From: JARBUG01 sp035628915
GTDB taxonomy: Bacteria; Bacillota; Sulfobacillia; Symbiobacteriales; Symbiobacteriaceae
Assembly: GCA_035628915.1 (NCBI GenBank)
Contig: DASPIW010000025.1
Location: 1 to 56,516, forward strand
Direction of reading: 5' to 3'
DNA: 56,516 nt
The notes beneath the pieces were generated by a model, which saw only the letters and a list, made by a program, of their open reading frames with translations, did not search any database and was not told where the DNA came from. The number at the start of each line of letters is the position of its first letter. The first letter of the stretch is position 1. A program made the position numbers and the translations under genes. Shown here piece by piece: positions 24,711 to 34,104 of this stretch.

Positions 24711-24846
24711 ATGGGTCGACCAGTCCTCGATTCCAAAATCCTATTCCGCAGAGCAAAAAGTCATTCTGATATGTGGAGGAAATCGCGAGAACTAGTTGAA
24801 CTTAAAATATATCATCCTTGAAGATATCAACAGGTGGCGATATTCC

Positions 24847-25779
24847 GTGATCCTAATCTCTTCTGACATCCGGACGACGGTTCCACCACCAGGCGGTGTT
24901 GCGGTCTGGCTGACCGGTCAGGCCGGGGTCGTCATCAAAGGTGTTGACCAGACGCTCTTCATCGACCCGTACCTGTCTGACATGCTGGAACAAGCGACTC
25001 GGGGCACTCCGAAAGCCCACGTCCGGCTGCATCCGCCCGCTGTGACGGCGGCGGAGGTCGACTGGGCCGACTTGGTGCTCTGTACGCACCGGCACCGGGA
25101 CCACATGGACCCTCTTGCGCTGCCGGAGATCGCCCGAGTGGCGCCTCAGACGCGGTTCGTTGTGCCCCGCCCGGAACTGGCGCTGGCAGAGGAGATTGGC
25201 ATCGGCCGGGAGCGGCTGACCGGGGCCGTACCGGGGCAGCGGATTCCGCTGGGCGAAAGGGGCTGGGTGGAGCCGGTCCCAGCCGCCCACGAGGGCTTTG
25301 ACCAGACGCCAACCGGGGATTACCCGTACCTGGGCTATATCATCCGGCTGGATGGCGTTACCCTGTACCACGCCGGCGACACGCTGGTCTACGACGGGCT
25401 GGCGGAGCGGCTCCGGGCACTGCAGGTGGAGATTGCCTTTCTGCCGATCAACGGGCGGGACTATCGGCGAAGCAAAATCGGCATCACCGGCAACATGTCC
25501 TACCGAGAGGCAGCGGACTTGGCCGCTGATGCCGGTGCCCGCCTGCTGGTGCCCGTGCATTGGGGGATGCACGCGGTTAACACGGAGCGGCCGGGGGCGC
25601 TGGTGGATTACGCGGTGGAGACCTATCCCGGGTTACGCATCCGGGTGCTGGGCTGCGGCGAAGCGTTCTTGTATGGTCCCGGCGGCCAGTTGAAGGAGAG
25701 GGGAGAGTGTGGTGAGCCTCTTAGCGATGCAGGGAATCAGCAAGTCGTTTCCCGGGGTGACTGCCCTGGATGGGGTTGA
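24847..25779 (+). CDS. UlaG-like metallo-beta-lactamase-fold hydrolase
   Basis: 310-aa enzyme of the L-ascorbate-6-phosphate lactonase/COG2220 group. Metal motifs: CTHRHRDHMD (HxHxDH, about residue 78), AHEGFD (about 140), YHAGDTLVYDG (about 175) and VPVHWGMHAVNTERPG (about 235). Such enzymes hydrolyse cyclic esters of sugar acids, so a lactone intermediate is plausible. GTG at 24847 with aggtgg 9 bases upstream is my choice; a TTG at 24796 is the alternative. The last 24 codons overlap the next gene by 71 bp, an unusual tail past the normal end (near GCGEAFLYGPG). Confidence 0.8.
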   Translation: MILISSDIRTTVPPPGGVAVWLTGQAGVVIKGVDQTLFIDPYLSDMLEQATRGTPKAHVRLHPPAVTAAEVDWADLVLCTHRHRDHMDPLALPEIARVAPQTRFVVPRPELALAEEIGIGRERLTGAVPGQRIPLGERGWVEPVPAAHEGFDQTPTGDYPYLGYIIRLDGVTLYHAGDTLVYDGLAERLRALQVEIAFLPINGRDYRRSKIGITGNMSYREAADLAADAGARLLVPVHWGMHAVNTERPGALVDYAVETYPGLRIRVLGCGEAFLYGPGGQLKERGECGEPLSDAGNQQVVSRGDCPGWG

Positions 25780-27199
25780 CCTGACCGTGGAGGCCGGCGA
25801 AATCCGGGCGCTGATGGGGGAGAACGGCGCCGGCAAGTCGACCTTAATGAAGATCCTCTACGGCATCTATCAGCCCGACGCCGGTGAGATTCGGGTGGAG
25901 GGGCGTCGGGTGGCAATCGACTCCGAGGCCCGAGCCCAGGCTCTGGGCATCGGCATGGTAAGCCAGGAGCCGCAGGTGGTGCCTGGCCTGACGGTAGCCG
26001 AGAACATCTGTCTGGGTCGCTTCCCGCAGCGGCGGGGGCTGGTCGACTTCCCGGCCATGGCGGATGCTGCGGAGCATCACCTGCGGGGGTTGGGGCTGAA
26101 CGCCTCGGTCACGGCCCGCGTGAGCGACCTCAGCTTGGCGGACCGGCATCTGGTGCAGGTGGCTCGGGCGCTTTTCCGAGCCTCGCGCATTCTGATCTTC
26201 GATGAACCGACGGCCAGCCTCACGCCAGCGGAGACCGAGGCGCTGTTCGGGGTGATCCGGGACCTGAAAGCACAAGGGATGGGCATCATCTTCATCTCAC
26301 ACCACCTGGACGAGATTTTCCAGTTGGCCGACAGCGTTTCGGTGCTGAAAGACGGGCGGTTAGTCGAGACCCGTCCCGTGGCGGGACTGGATCGGCAGAC
26401 GCTGGTCCGGCTCATGGTGGGACGGGCCGTGGGCATGGACTACCCCGAACCGGTCACCGAGCCAGGAGCGGAACTGCTGCGGGTGGAGGGCCTGAGCAGG
26501 GCCGGCGCCTTCAGGGACGTGAGCTTCACGCTGCGGGCCGGCGAGATTCTCGGGCTTGCCGGCCTGGTGGGAGCCGGCCGGACGGAGATAGCCCGGGCGC
26601 TGATTGGAGCCGAACCGGCCGACGCCGGGAGCATGACCGTCAAGGGGCGACCGGTCCACATGACCAGCCCCGCCCAGGCGCTCCGGCATGGCATCGGCTA
26701 CGTGCCGGAAGACCGGCTGAAGCAAGGGCTGGTTCTGTCGCTGTCAGTGAGCCGGAACGCGGCCCTGGCGGCCCAGAAGCGCTTTTCCCGGGCAGGCGTG
26801 TTGGACGAGCGGGCCGAGCGGGCGGCCGTGCAGGAGCTGGTGGACCGCTTGCGAGTGAAGACGCCGGGCCTGGAGCAGGTGGTCAAGTACCTCAGCGGGG
26901 GCAACCAGCAAAAGGTCGTCTTCGCTCGCTGGCTGCTGGAGGCGATCGACGTCTTCATTCTAGATGAGCCGACGCGGGGCATTGATGTGGGGGCGAAAGC
27001 GGAGATCTACCACCTCATGCGTCGGCTCACCGGCGAGGGGAAAGCTGTCCTCCTGATCTCGTCGGAACTGCCGGAAGTGCTGGGTATGAGCGACCGGGTG
27101 CTGGTAATGGCCTACGGTTGCCAGGTCGGTCTATTAGGCAGGGCGGAGGCCACAGAAGAACGGGTGATGCAGTTGGCAACGGGGGTGAGGGGGCTGTGA
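25709..27199 (+). CDS. CUT2 sugar ABC transporter ATPase (importer 1)
   Basis: 496-aa double ATPase of the RbsA/MglA type that energises sugar uptake. First domain: Walker A GENGAGKST (about residue 36), signature-region LSLADRHLVQVARAL, Walker B ILIFDEPTASL. Second domain: degenerate P-loop GLVGAGRTEIARAL, signature LSGGNQQKV, Walker B IFILDEPTRGID. All as in the family. GTG at 25709 (or 25712) follows aaggagaggggag. Followed with a 4-bp overlap by the permease and then the binding protein. Confidence 0.95.
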   Translation: MVSLLAMQGISKSFPGVTALDGVDLTVEAGEIRALMGENGAGKSTLMKILYGIYQPDAGEIRVEGRRVAIDSEARAQALGIGMVSQEPQVVPGLTVAENICLGRFPQRRGLVDFPAMADAAEHHLRGLGLNASVTARVSDLSLADRHLVQVARALFRASRILIFDEPTASLTPAETEALFGVIRDLKAQGMGIIFISHHLDEIFQLADSVSVLKDGRLVETRPVAGLDRQTLVRLMVGRAVGMDYPEPVTEPGAELLRVEGLSRAGAFRDVSFTLRAGEILGLAGLVGAGRTEIARALIGAEPADAGSMTVKGRPVHMTSPAQALRHGIGYVPEDRLKQGLVLSLSVSRNAALAAQKRFSRAGVLDERAERAAVQELVDRLRVKTPGLEQVVKYLSGGNQQKVVFARWLLEAIDVFILDEPTRGIDVGAKAEIYHLMRRLTGEGKAVLLISSELPEVLGMSDRVLVMAYGCQVGLLGRAEATEERVMQLATGVRGL

Positions 27200-28167
27200 G
27201 TACGGTGGCAACACGGAAGAACGAGACCGGGGCGGCGCCGCGGGCCTGGGCCTACCTGCTGCGCTATTCAAATCTGTGGGGGTTGGCACTGTTGGTCCTG
27301 GTTTCGTCGCTTCTATCGCCGGCGTTCGTGACCAGTACAAACCTGCTGAATGTCCTCCGGCAGAACTCGGTGCTGAGCGTGGTTGCCATTGGCATGACGC
27401 TGGTCATCCTGGGCAAGGGCATTGACCTGTCCGTGGGCTCGGTAGTGGCGCTCTCGGCGCTGACCGCCGCCTATACCCACGAGTCGGGCTTCCTGGTGGT
27501 GGTGGTCGCAGCCCTTACAGTGGGCGCCGTTGTCGGTTTCGTAAACGGGTTCTTCATCACCAAATTCAACATTCAGCCGTTCATCGTCACACTGGCTACG
27601 ATGATCGTGGCTCGGGGGCTGGTACTCTACATCACCGGCGGCCAACTCATCAGCGGGGTGAGTAGTTTCCGCTGGTTGGGGCTGGGAAAGCTGGGTCCGG
27701 TCTCATACCTGGTACTCCTGGCAGCCGCGCTCTACCTGCTTTTTGGCTTCATCCTGCGCCGGACGGTGTACGGACGGCACGTCTACGCCGTGGGCGGCAA
27801 CGAGGAGGCGGCTCGCCTTTCGGGTATTGACGTCGCCAAGAACCGCATCTCGGTCTATGTCATCAGCGGGGTGATGGCGGCCACGGCTGGGGTGATGCTG
27901 GTCTCACGGCTTTCGGTCGCTGAGCCGCTCATGGGCGACATGATGGAACTGGACGCCATCTCCGCCGTATTGATCGGCGGCACGACCTTTGACGGCGGCG
28001 AAGGCGGACTAGGCGGCACGCTGATGGGTGTCCTGATGCTGGCGTTCATCGCCAACATCTTCAACCTGATGGGGCTTTCACCGGCTCTGCAGATGATGAT
28101 TAAGGGCCTGATCATTCTAAGCGCAGTGCTGCTCAGTCTGGTCAGGACCCGCCGGACTGGCCGGTGA
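27196..28167 (+). CDS. CUT2 sugar ABC transporter permease (importer 1)
   Basis: 323-aa RbsC-like membrane subunit with eight or more helices. Family motifs IGMTLVILGKGIDLSVGSVVALSAL (about residue 65) and the late loop ISAVLIGGTTFDGGEGGLGGTLMGV (about 260) are intact. GTG at 27196 overlaps the ATPase stop (GTGA), showing translational coupling. Confidence 0.95.
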   Translation: MSTVATRKNETGAAPRAWAYLLRYSNLWGLALLVLVSSLLSPAFVTSTNLLNVLRQNSVLSVVAIGMTLVILGKGIDLSVGSVVALSALTAAYTHESGFLVVVVAALTVGAVVGFVNGFFITKFNIQPFIVTLATMIVARGLVLYITGGQLISGVSSFRWLGLGKLGPVSYLVLLAAALYLLFGFILRRTVYGRHVYAVGGNEEAARLSGIDVAKNRISVYVISGVMAATAGVMLVSRLSVAEPLMGDMMELDAISAVLIGGTTFDGGEGGLGGTLMGVLMLAFIANIFNLMGLSPALQMMIKGLIILSAVLLSLVRTRRTGR

Positions 28168-28210
28168 TCAGCCCCGAAGTTACAGACAAAGGAGAAGGGG
28201 TGGGGGAGCA

Positions 28211-29212
28211 GTGAACCAGGTCGCGAAACGAGTTGGGGGACTGGCGGTGGGGTTTGCGTTAACGCTGTCGGCTCTGGCGGGGTGCGGCGCAAAGCCGGTG
28301 GAATCGGAGCCGCAGAAAGCGCCGGCGCCGGCGGCAGCTACCCGGAAGAAGGTGGGGTTCTCCCAGGGCGACTACAAGAACAGTTGGCATAAGGCCATGC
28401 GGGCAGACATGGAGAAGGCCGCAAAGGACAACGGTTATGACATCGTGATTCTGGACGCACAATCCAAGGCCCCCAAGCAGATGGCCGACATTGAAGACTT
28501 GCTGGCCCAGAAAGTGGACCTGATCGTCGTGCAGACCTACGTGGCGCAGGCGATTGGACCGGCCGTGGACAAGATCAAGGCCGCAAAGGTTCCCGTGGTG
28601 GTGCTCTCCTCGGACATTCCGGGGGTGACACCGGACGCTTACTTCAGCACCGACAGCCTGGAGACCGGGCGGGCCGTTGCCAATCTGGTCCTTTCCAAGC
28701 GAAAGGATCCGAAAATCCTGCACATTACCGGCACCGAAGGCTCTGTGGTCAATAACCTGCGCGGCCAAGGCTTCCATGAGGTGCTTCAGAAGAACGGCAT
28801 CAAGGAGCTGGTCGAAGTTTCCGGTGAGTATGACCGGAGCAAGGCGATCAAGGTGATGGAGGACCTGCTCCAGCGCCATAGGGGCAAGTTTGATGTGGTC
28901 TTCTGCCACAACGACGATATGGCCCATGGCGTCCTGCAGGTGCTAAAGGAGAACAATATTCCCCTCTACCCGAAGGATCCCAACGGGGTGATGGTGCTCG
29001 GCGTCGACGGCCTCACCGACGAGACTGCCGCCGCCATCAAGGCGGGCGAGTTCTTTGCTACATTCAAATACCCCACATTCGCCACTGAAGCCGGGCCCCT
29101 GATTGCCAAGATGCTGAAGGGCGACAAGGGGCCGGGCACCGTGACGGTCAACTCGCCGGCCATTACCCGGGAGAATGTCGACCAGTTCCAGTGGGTCTCC
29201 ACGAAGGGGTAA
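28211..29212 (+). CDS. Sugar-binding lipoprotein of CUT2 importer 1
   Basis: 333-aa periplasmic-binding-protein-type (Peripla_BP_4) lipoprotein. The signal ends at the lipobox ALAGC (cysteine at residue 25). The mature domain starts KKVGFSQGDYKNSWHKAMRADMEKAAKDNGYD and contains LVVQTYVAQAIGPAVDKIK, HITGTEGSVVNNLRGQGF and FCHNDDMAHGVLQVL, the usual ligand-site segments. Ligand unknown; the neighbours suggest an inositol-like polyol, pentose or sugar acid. GTG at 28211 behind a purine-rich site. Confidence 0.92.
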   Translation: MNQVAKRVGGLAVGFALTLSALAGCGAKPVESEPQKAPAPAAATRKKVGFSQGDYKNSWHKAMRADMEKAAKDNGYDIVILDAQSKAPKQMADIEDLLAQKVDLIVVQTYVAQAIGPAVDKIKAAKVPVVVLSSDIPGVTPDAYFSTDSLETGRAVANLVLSKRKDPKILHITGTEGSVVNNLRGQGFHEVLQKNGIKELVEVSGEYDRSKAIKVMEDLLQRHRGKFDVVFCHNDDMAHGVLQVLKENNIPLYPKDPNGVMVLGVDGLTDETAAAIKAGEFFATFKYPTFATEAGPLIAKMLKGDKGPGTVTVNSPAITRENVDQFQWVSTKG

Positions 29213-29222
29213 GAAGGACGGG

Positions 29223-29996
29223 GTGAACTCGGTGCCGACAGACGTGAGAGCGGCCATTCGGGCCGGACAGTCGACGTTGGGAAGTTTCATATCGGTTCCC
29301 TCGCCGCACCTGGTCGAGATGGCGGCCCATGCCGGATTCGACTTCGTGGTGATCGATATGGAGCACGGCAGCATCGGGATTGGCGAAGCGGAGTCCCTCG
29401 TGCGTGCCGCCCAGGCGGCGGGGATCACCTCCGTGGTGCGCATCGCCGAGAACCGTAGCAGACTGATTGGTCAGGCGCTGGACGCCGGTGCTGACGGTGT
29501 ATTGGTTCCGCACGTGGAGTGCGCTGCCGAGGCCCTGGCGGTTGTGGCCGCAGCCCGGTTTGAGCCGGAGGGTAGCCGCGGGCTGGGTCTGTCCGTTCGG
29601 GCCGCCCGTTACGGGACCCTGGGTCGGGAACGGTTCCTGGCCCACGCCCCGTTCCTCTCGGTCCAGATCGAATCGGTCGGGGCGGTGGAGCGGATCGCAG
29701 AGATCGCGGCGGTGCCCGGTATCGACCTTCTGTTCGTCGGTCCGTCCGACCTGAGCGCATCACTGGGGCATCCCGGGGAGCCGGAGCATTCGGAGGTGCA
29801 AGCGGCCATTGAGGGCGTGAAGGCCGCCGCTCTGGCACACGGCGTGCCGCTGGGGATTTTCGCCGGTTCGGCCTCCAGCTCAGTCGAGTGGGTAGACCGG
29901 GGCTTTCCCTTCGTGCTGACCGGCAGCACCGGTATCATTCAGGGAGCCCTCACCGGGTACGTCCGCGAGTTCCGCAGCCGGAGGGGGTTGGGGTGA
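29223..29996 (+). CDS. HpcH/HpaI-family class II aldolase
   Basis: 257-aa pyruvate- or oxaloacetate-type aldolase. Conserved segments: VVIDMEHGSIGI (general acid/base and metal region, about residue 40), VLVPHVECAAEALAVV (about 95), VQIESVGAVE (metal-binding glutamate, about 148) and DLLFVGPSDLSASLGHPG (about 170). It would split a 2-keto-3-deoxy sugar acid into pyruvate and an aldehyde, the natural step after the dehydratase encoded next. GTG at 29223 has an agaagga site. The stop overlaps the ATG of the dehydratase by one base. Confidence 0.9.
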   Translation: MNSVPTDVRAAIRAGQSTLGSFISVPSPHLVEMAAHAGFDFVVIDMEHGSIGIGEAESLVRAAQAAGITSVVRIAENRSRLIGQALDAGADGVLVPHVECAAEALAVVAAARFEPEGSRGLGLSVRAARYGTLGRERFLAHAPFLSVQIESVGAVERIAEIAAVPGIDLLFVGPSDLSASLGHPGEPEHSEVQAAIEGVKAAALAHGVPLGIFAGSASSSVEWVDRGFPFVLTGSTGIIQGALTGYVREFRSRRGLG

Positions 29997-31663
29997 TGGA
30001 GAATCGGAAGCCGGGGCTGCGAAGCGCGGAGGTGACCGAAGGGCTTTCGCGGTCGGGCCACCGCTCCTTGCTGCTCAGTATGGGCTGGACCCGGGAGGAG
30101 ACCGGAAAGCCGTTGGTGGCGGTCGTCAACTCCTGGACTGAAGTGGTGCCGGGCCATTCCCACCTGCGTACCGTAGCCGATGCGGTCAAGAGAGGGATAC
30201 TGGCCGCAGGTGGGACGCCGCTGGAGTTCAACACCATCTCTGTCTGCGACGGTCTGGCCCAGGGGCATGGGGGCATGGCCTACTCGCTGCCCAGCCGCGA
30301 CCTGGTGGCGGCCACCTGTGAAGTGATGCTGGAGGCGCACCGGTTTGATGGGGCGGTCTTCATCTCCAGTTGCGACAAGAGCACGCCGGGCATGTTGATG
30401 GCCGCTGCCCGGGTGGACATTCCGGCGGTCTTCATCACCGGCGGATACATGGAGCCCGGGGAGTTCGAAGGGCGGAAGATTACCATTTCGCAGCTTCGGG
30501 AGTATACGGGCGAAGTGCTTGGCGGTACCCGCACTCAGGATTCGCTGATGGAGGCGGAGGAGTGCGCCTGCATGGGTGGGGGCGCCTGCGCCATGATGGG
30601 CACCGCCAACACCATGCAGGCACTGGCGGAAGCCCTTGGCATGGCAATGCCAGGCACCGCTACGGTGCCGGCCATGGGCGGGCTGCGCCTCCGGCAGGCG
30701 ATGGAGGCGGGTCGCCGGGTCGTCTCCCTGATTCGGGAGAATCTCCGGCCCTCCGCCATTCTGACGCCGGCCGCTCTGCGCAACGCCCTGCGGGTGGACA
30801 TGGCCATCGGCGGGAGCACCAACTCGCTCCTCCATCTGCCGGCGATTGCCCGGGCGGCAGGGGTCCGGCTCACCCTTGACGACATCGATGCCATCGGCCG
30901 GAGCACACCCCACCTGGCGGCCATCAACCCGTCGGGGCTGGCCACCGTCGCCGACCTGAACCGGGCAGGCGGCATTCCGGCGGTGCAGAAAGCGCTGCTC
31001 CCGCTGCTGGAGGAGCAGCGGAGTGTGAGCGGCTACACCCTGACGGAAATCGCTGCAGCCGCCCGATGGAGCGATCCCGAGGTAATCCGCCCGCTGGACC
31101 GCCCACACAAGCCGGACGGCGGCGTGGCCGTTCTCCGGGGCAACCTGGCACCGGGAGGGGCTGTGGTGAAGACCGCTGCCGTCCGCCGGGAGATGTGGCG
31201 GTTTCAGGGCCCGGCTCTCTGCTTCGACTCCATGGAGGAGGCGGTAGAGGCGGTGACGGGTCGGCAGGTGCCGGAGGGCTCCGTGGTTGTCATCCGCTAT
31301 GAGGGGCCGGTTGGCGGCCCCGGCATGCGGGAGATGCAGTACATTACGTCGATCTTCTACGGGATGGGCTACGGCGAACATTCGGCGCTGATCACTGACG
31401 GCAGGTTTTCCGGGGCGACCCGGGGGCCCGTCATCGGGCACATCACCCCGGAAGCCGCCACGGGCGGGCCGCTGGGGGTCGTGCGGGACGGGGACCTGAT
31501 CGAGATTGACATTGCGGCGCGGCGGCTGCACCTGGCGGTTCCGGAGGCGGAATTGGCCCGGCGGCTGTCGGCCTTCCAGCCAAAGCGAAAGGAAGTGAAG
31601 GGGATTCTGCGGCACTATGCCGAGAGTGTGGGTCCTACCGACGAAGGGGCCTGGCTCTTTTGA
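29996..31663 (+). CDS. IlvD/Edd-family sugar-acid dehydratase
   Basis: 555-aa Fe-S dehydratase. Cluster cysteines appear in NTISVCDGLAQGHGGM (about residue 80), FISSCDKSTPGML (about 122) and EECACMGGGACAMMG (about 190); the TDGRFSGATRGPVIGHITPEA active-site segment is near 465. The family includes dihydroxyacid, phosphogluconate and several aldonate dehydratases. With an HpcH-type aldolase upstream and no branched-chain genes nearby, dehydration of an aldonic or other sugar acid to a 2-keto-3-deoxy acid is most likely. ATG at 29996 overlaps the aldolase stop. Confidence 0.93.
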   Translation: MENRKPGLRSAEVTEGLSRSGHRSLLLSMGWTREETGKPLVAVVNSWTEVVPGHSHLRTVADAVKRGILAAGGTPLEFNTISVCDGLAQGHGGMAYSLPSRDLVAATCEVMLEAHRFDGAVFISSCDKSTPGMLMAAARVDIPAVFITGGYMEPGEFEGRKITISQLREYTGEVLGGTRTQDSLMEAEECACMGGGACAMMGTANTMQALAEALGMAMPGTATVPAMGGLRLRQAMEAGRRVVSLIRENLRPSAILTPAALRNALRVDMAIGGSTNSLLHLPAIARAAGVRLTLDDIDAIGRSTPHLAAINPSGLATVADLNRAGGIPAVQKALLPLLEEQRSVSGYTLTEIAAAARWSDPEVIRPLDRPHKPDGGVAVLRGNLAPGGAVVKTAAVRREMWRFQGPALCFDSMEEAVEAVTGRQVPEGSVVVIRYEGPVGGPGMREMQYITSIFYGMGYGEHSALITDGRFSGATRGPVIGHITPEAATGGPLGVVRDGDLIEIDIAARRLHLAVPEAELARRLSAFQPKRKEVKGILRHYAESVGPTDEGAWLF

Positions 31664-31697
31664 CCGCCATTGGGGCAAGGCCGCAAGTCCCACGAGT

Positions 31698-32516
31698 ATG
31701 GAGAAGTCTCTGTTGCGGAGAGGGCTTGCCCAGCCGGGCCGGGACGGGCTCCTGGTCGGCGTGAGTGCCGCAGAAGCCCACTGGCGGTACATTGATTTTT
31801 CGGCCAACCAGTTGGCCAGCGGGCAAGAACTGACCGGCGAAACAGGTACCAAGGAGACGGCATTGATGCTCCTCTCCGGAACGGCCGACTTCCAGGCCGC
31901 CGGGCGCTCCTGGGGCCGTCTGGAGGGCCGCTCCGGGGTCTTCGATTCAGTGGGGCCTTACACGTTACTGTTGCCCCCGGGAGTCTCGTACCAGGTCCGG
32001 GCGGCTGCGCCCGTCCACCTGGCGGTGGCCGCCGCCACGCCGGCAGGTCCGTCCGTACCGCCCCGACTGATCACCCCGGACGAAACGGGGGTGGAACTCC
32101 GGGGGGCTGGAGGGACAGCCCGACAGGTGCGGAACATCCTGCCGGAGACCGAACCAGCCGGCGGCCTGCTGCTGGTGGAAGTGATCACCCCAGCCGGCAA
32201 CTGGTCCAGCTATCCACCGCACAAGCATGATACCGATGATCCGCCCCGGGAGACCTACTTGGAAGAGGTCTACTACTACCAGTTCAGCCAGCCGCAAGGC
32301 TATGCGCTCCAGCGAGTCTACACCGACGACCGGCGTTTGAATGAAACTCTCGCCCCCGGCCATTCAGACCTGGTGCTGGTTCCGGCCGGGTATCACCCGG
32401 TGGCGGCGGCGCCCGGATACGACTGTTATTACCTGAACGTGATGGCGGGTCCCGTGCGTCGTTGGTGCTTCACGCCCGATCCGCAGCATGTCTGGCTCAT
32501 GAACTGGAGCAAATAA
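31698..32516 (+). CDS. iolB: 5-deoxy-glucuronate isomerase
   Basis: 272-aa cupin of the IolB/KduI family, converting 5-deoxy-D-glucuronate to 2-deoxy-5-keto-D-gluconate. The diagnostic metal segment is SYPPHKHDTDDPPRETYLEEVYYYQ (the short core PPHKHD holds two histidines and the acidic run EEVYYYQ a glutamate), and YHPVAAAPGYDCYYLNVMAG supplies the last histidine. Length matches IolB. The start ATG at 31698 has only a weak ribosome site. Its presence is the clearest pointer to inositol-type chemistry here. Confidence 0.9.
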   Translation: MEKSLLRRGLAQPGRDGLLVGVSAAEAHWRYIDFSANQLASGQELTGETGTKETALMLLSGTADFQAAGRSWGRLEGRSGVFDSVGPYTLLLPPGVSYQVRAAAPVHLAVAAATPAGPSVPPRLITPDETGVELRGAGGTARQVRNILPETEPAGGLLLVEVITPAGNWSSYPPHKHDTDDPPRETYLEEVYYYQFSQPQGYALQRVYTDDRRLNETLAPGHSDLVLVPAGYHPVAAAPGYDCYYLNVMAGPVRRWCFTPDPQHVWLMNWSK

Positions 32517-32551
32517 TCGACCTGATACGCGAAATAGAGGAGGATCGGCGG

Positions 32552-34012
32552 ATGTCTTCACACGTGAAAGAAGTGCCCCTGCTGATCGGAGGCCAGTGGG
32601 TCACTGAATCGGAGGTCCCCCAGGGGACCATTCTCAACCCGGCCGACGGTAGACCGCTGGCTCAGGTACCCCTGTGTGGGCCCGCACAGGTAGATCGTGC
32701 GGTGGCCGCAGCCAAGGCCGCGTATCCCACCTGGTCGCAGGTTCCGCCGGTGGAGCGGGCCCGGTACCTCTTCAGATACCGGGCGCTGCTGGATCAGCAC
32801 TTCGAGGCGATCGCCCGGCTTATCGCCACGGAGCACGGCAAGACCGTGGCCGACGCCCGCGGCTCGCTCCGCCGGGGGCTGGAAGTGGTGGAGTTCGCCT
32901 GCGGCATCCCCACGCTCCTGATGGGACAGGCACTGGAGAACATCGCCCGGGACATCGATGGCAGCCTGATCCGCCAGCCACTGGGTGTCGTGGCCGGCAT
33001 CACGCCCTTCAACTTCCCGGCCATGATACCGCTCTGGATGATCCCGTTGGCGATCGCCAGCGGCAATACATTTGTGCTGAAGCCATCGCCCAGAGTCCCG
33101 CTCACAGCGGTCCGCCTCTTGGAGCTCCTGCAGGAGGCCGGCCTGCCGGACGGCGTCGTCAACCTCGTCCACGGCGACAAGCCGGCGGTCGATGCGATCC
33201 TCGCCCATCCCGACATAAAGGCCGTCTCCTTCGTGGGTTCGAGCCCGGTGGCCCGGTATGTCTACGAGACCGGAGCGGCGCACGGTAAGCGGGTGCAGGC
33301 GCTGGGGGGCGCCAAGAACTTCCTCACCGTCATGCCTGACGCCGATCTGGAGAAGACGGTCCATGGCGTAATCGAGTCGGCTTTCGGGTCCGGCGGGCAG
33401 CGGTGCCTGGCCGCGTCCGTGGTGCTGGCGGTGGGCTCTGTGGGCGATAAACTCGTAGACCGGCTGGTGACAGTCGCTCGGGAGTATGCGGTGGGCGACG
33501 GCCTGGCGGAGGCGACCCGGATGGGTCCGCTCAACAGTCCGGCCGGCCGGGACCGGGTGGTGGAATATATCGACCGGGGCCTCCGGGCCGGGGCCAAGCT
33601 GGTCCTGGATGGTCGGGACCCGGCGATCATGGGCCGTGCTGGCGGCTGCTACGTCGCACCGACGATTTTCGACTACGTTCCACCGGAGAGCGACCTCGCC
33701 CGCGACGAAATCTTCGGTCCGCTGCTCTCGGTGATCCGGGTGAAGGACCTGGAGGAGGCGATCGCCGTGGTCAATGCCTCCCGGTACGGCAACACGTCGT
33801 CAATTTTCACAAGGGACGGCCTCGCGGCTCGGACATACGTCTCCCGGGTCGACGCAGGCATGATGGGCGTCAACGTCGGGGTGGCCGGTCCCATGGCCTT
33901 CTTCTCCTTTGGCGGCCACAAGGAGTCCTTCTTTGGCGATCTCCGGGTGCACGGCATGGACGGTGTGCGGTTCTACACATCCGTCAAGTCGGTCACCACT
34001 CGGTGGTTTTGA
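32552..34012 (+). CDS. iolA: Methylmalonate/malonate-semialdehyde dehydrogenase (CoA-acylating)
   Basis: 486-aa aldehyde dehydrogenase of the MmsA/IolA type, oxidising malonate semialdehyde to acetyl-CoA and CO2. Features: ITPFNFPAMIPLWMIP (about residue 152), SFVGSSPVARYVYETGA (about 228), catalytic cysteine in GSGGQRCLAASV (about 284) and SFGGHKESFFGD near the C-terminus, typical of the MMSDH group. ATG at 32552 follows taggagg. It would handle the C3 product of the IolJ-like aldolase. Confidence 0.92.
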   Translation: MSSHVKEVPLLIGGQWVTESEVPQGTILNPADGRPLAQVPLCGPAQVDRAVAAAKAAYPTWSQVPPVERARYLFRYRALLDQHFEAIARLIATEHGKTVADARGSLRRGLEVVEFACGIPTLLMGQALENIARDIDGSLIRQPLGVVAGITPFNFPAMIPLWMIPLAIASGNTFVLKPSPRVPLTAVRLLELLQEAGLPDGVVNLVHGDKPAVDAILAHPDIKAVSFVGSSPVARYVYETGAAHGKRVQALGGAKNFLTVMPDADLEKTVHGVIESAFGSGGQRCLAASVVLAVGSVGDKLVDRLVTVAREYAVGDGLAEATRMGPLNSPAGRDRVVEYIDRGLRAGAKLVLDGRDPAIMGRAGGCYVAPTIFDYVPPESDLARDEIFGPLLSVIRVKDLEEAIAVVNASRYGNTSSIFTRDGLAARTYVSRVDAGMMGVNVGVAGPMAFFSFGGHKESFFGDLRVHGMDGVRFYTSVKSVTTRWF

Positions 34013-34104
34013 ATCCAGAAAAGGAGGGCAGTTGAAGGCGGTCCCGCTGACGAGAGTCCGACCCGGCATGGGGAGAGAAAAAACGCTGAGGAGTGCAACG
34101 ACAG

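Noticed and set aside
29939..31852. 637-codon open frame on the minus strand
   Set aside because: Antisense to the IlvD/Edd dehydratase; composition-driven, no family motif.
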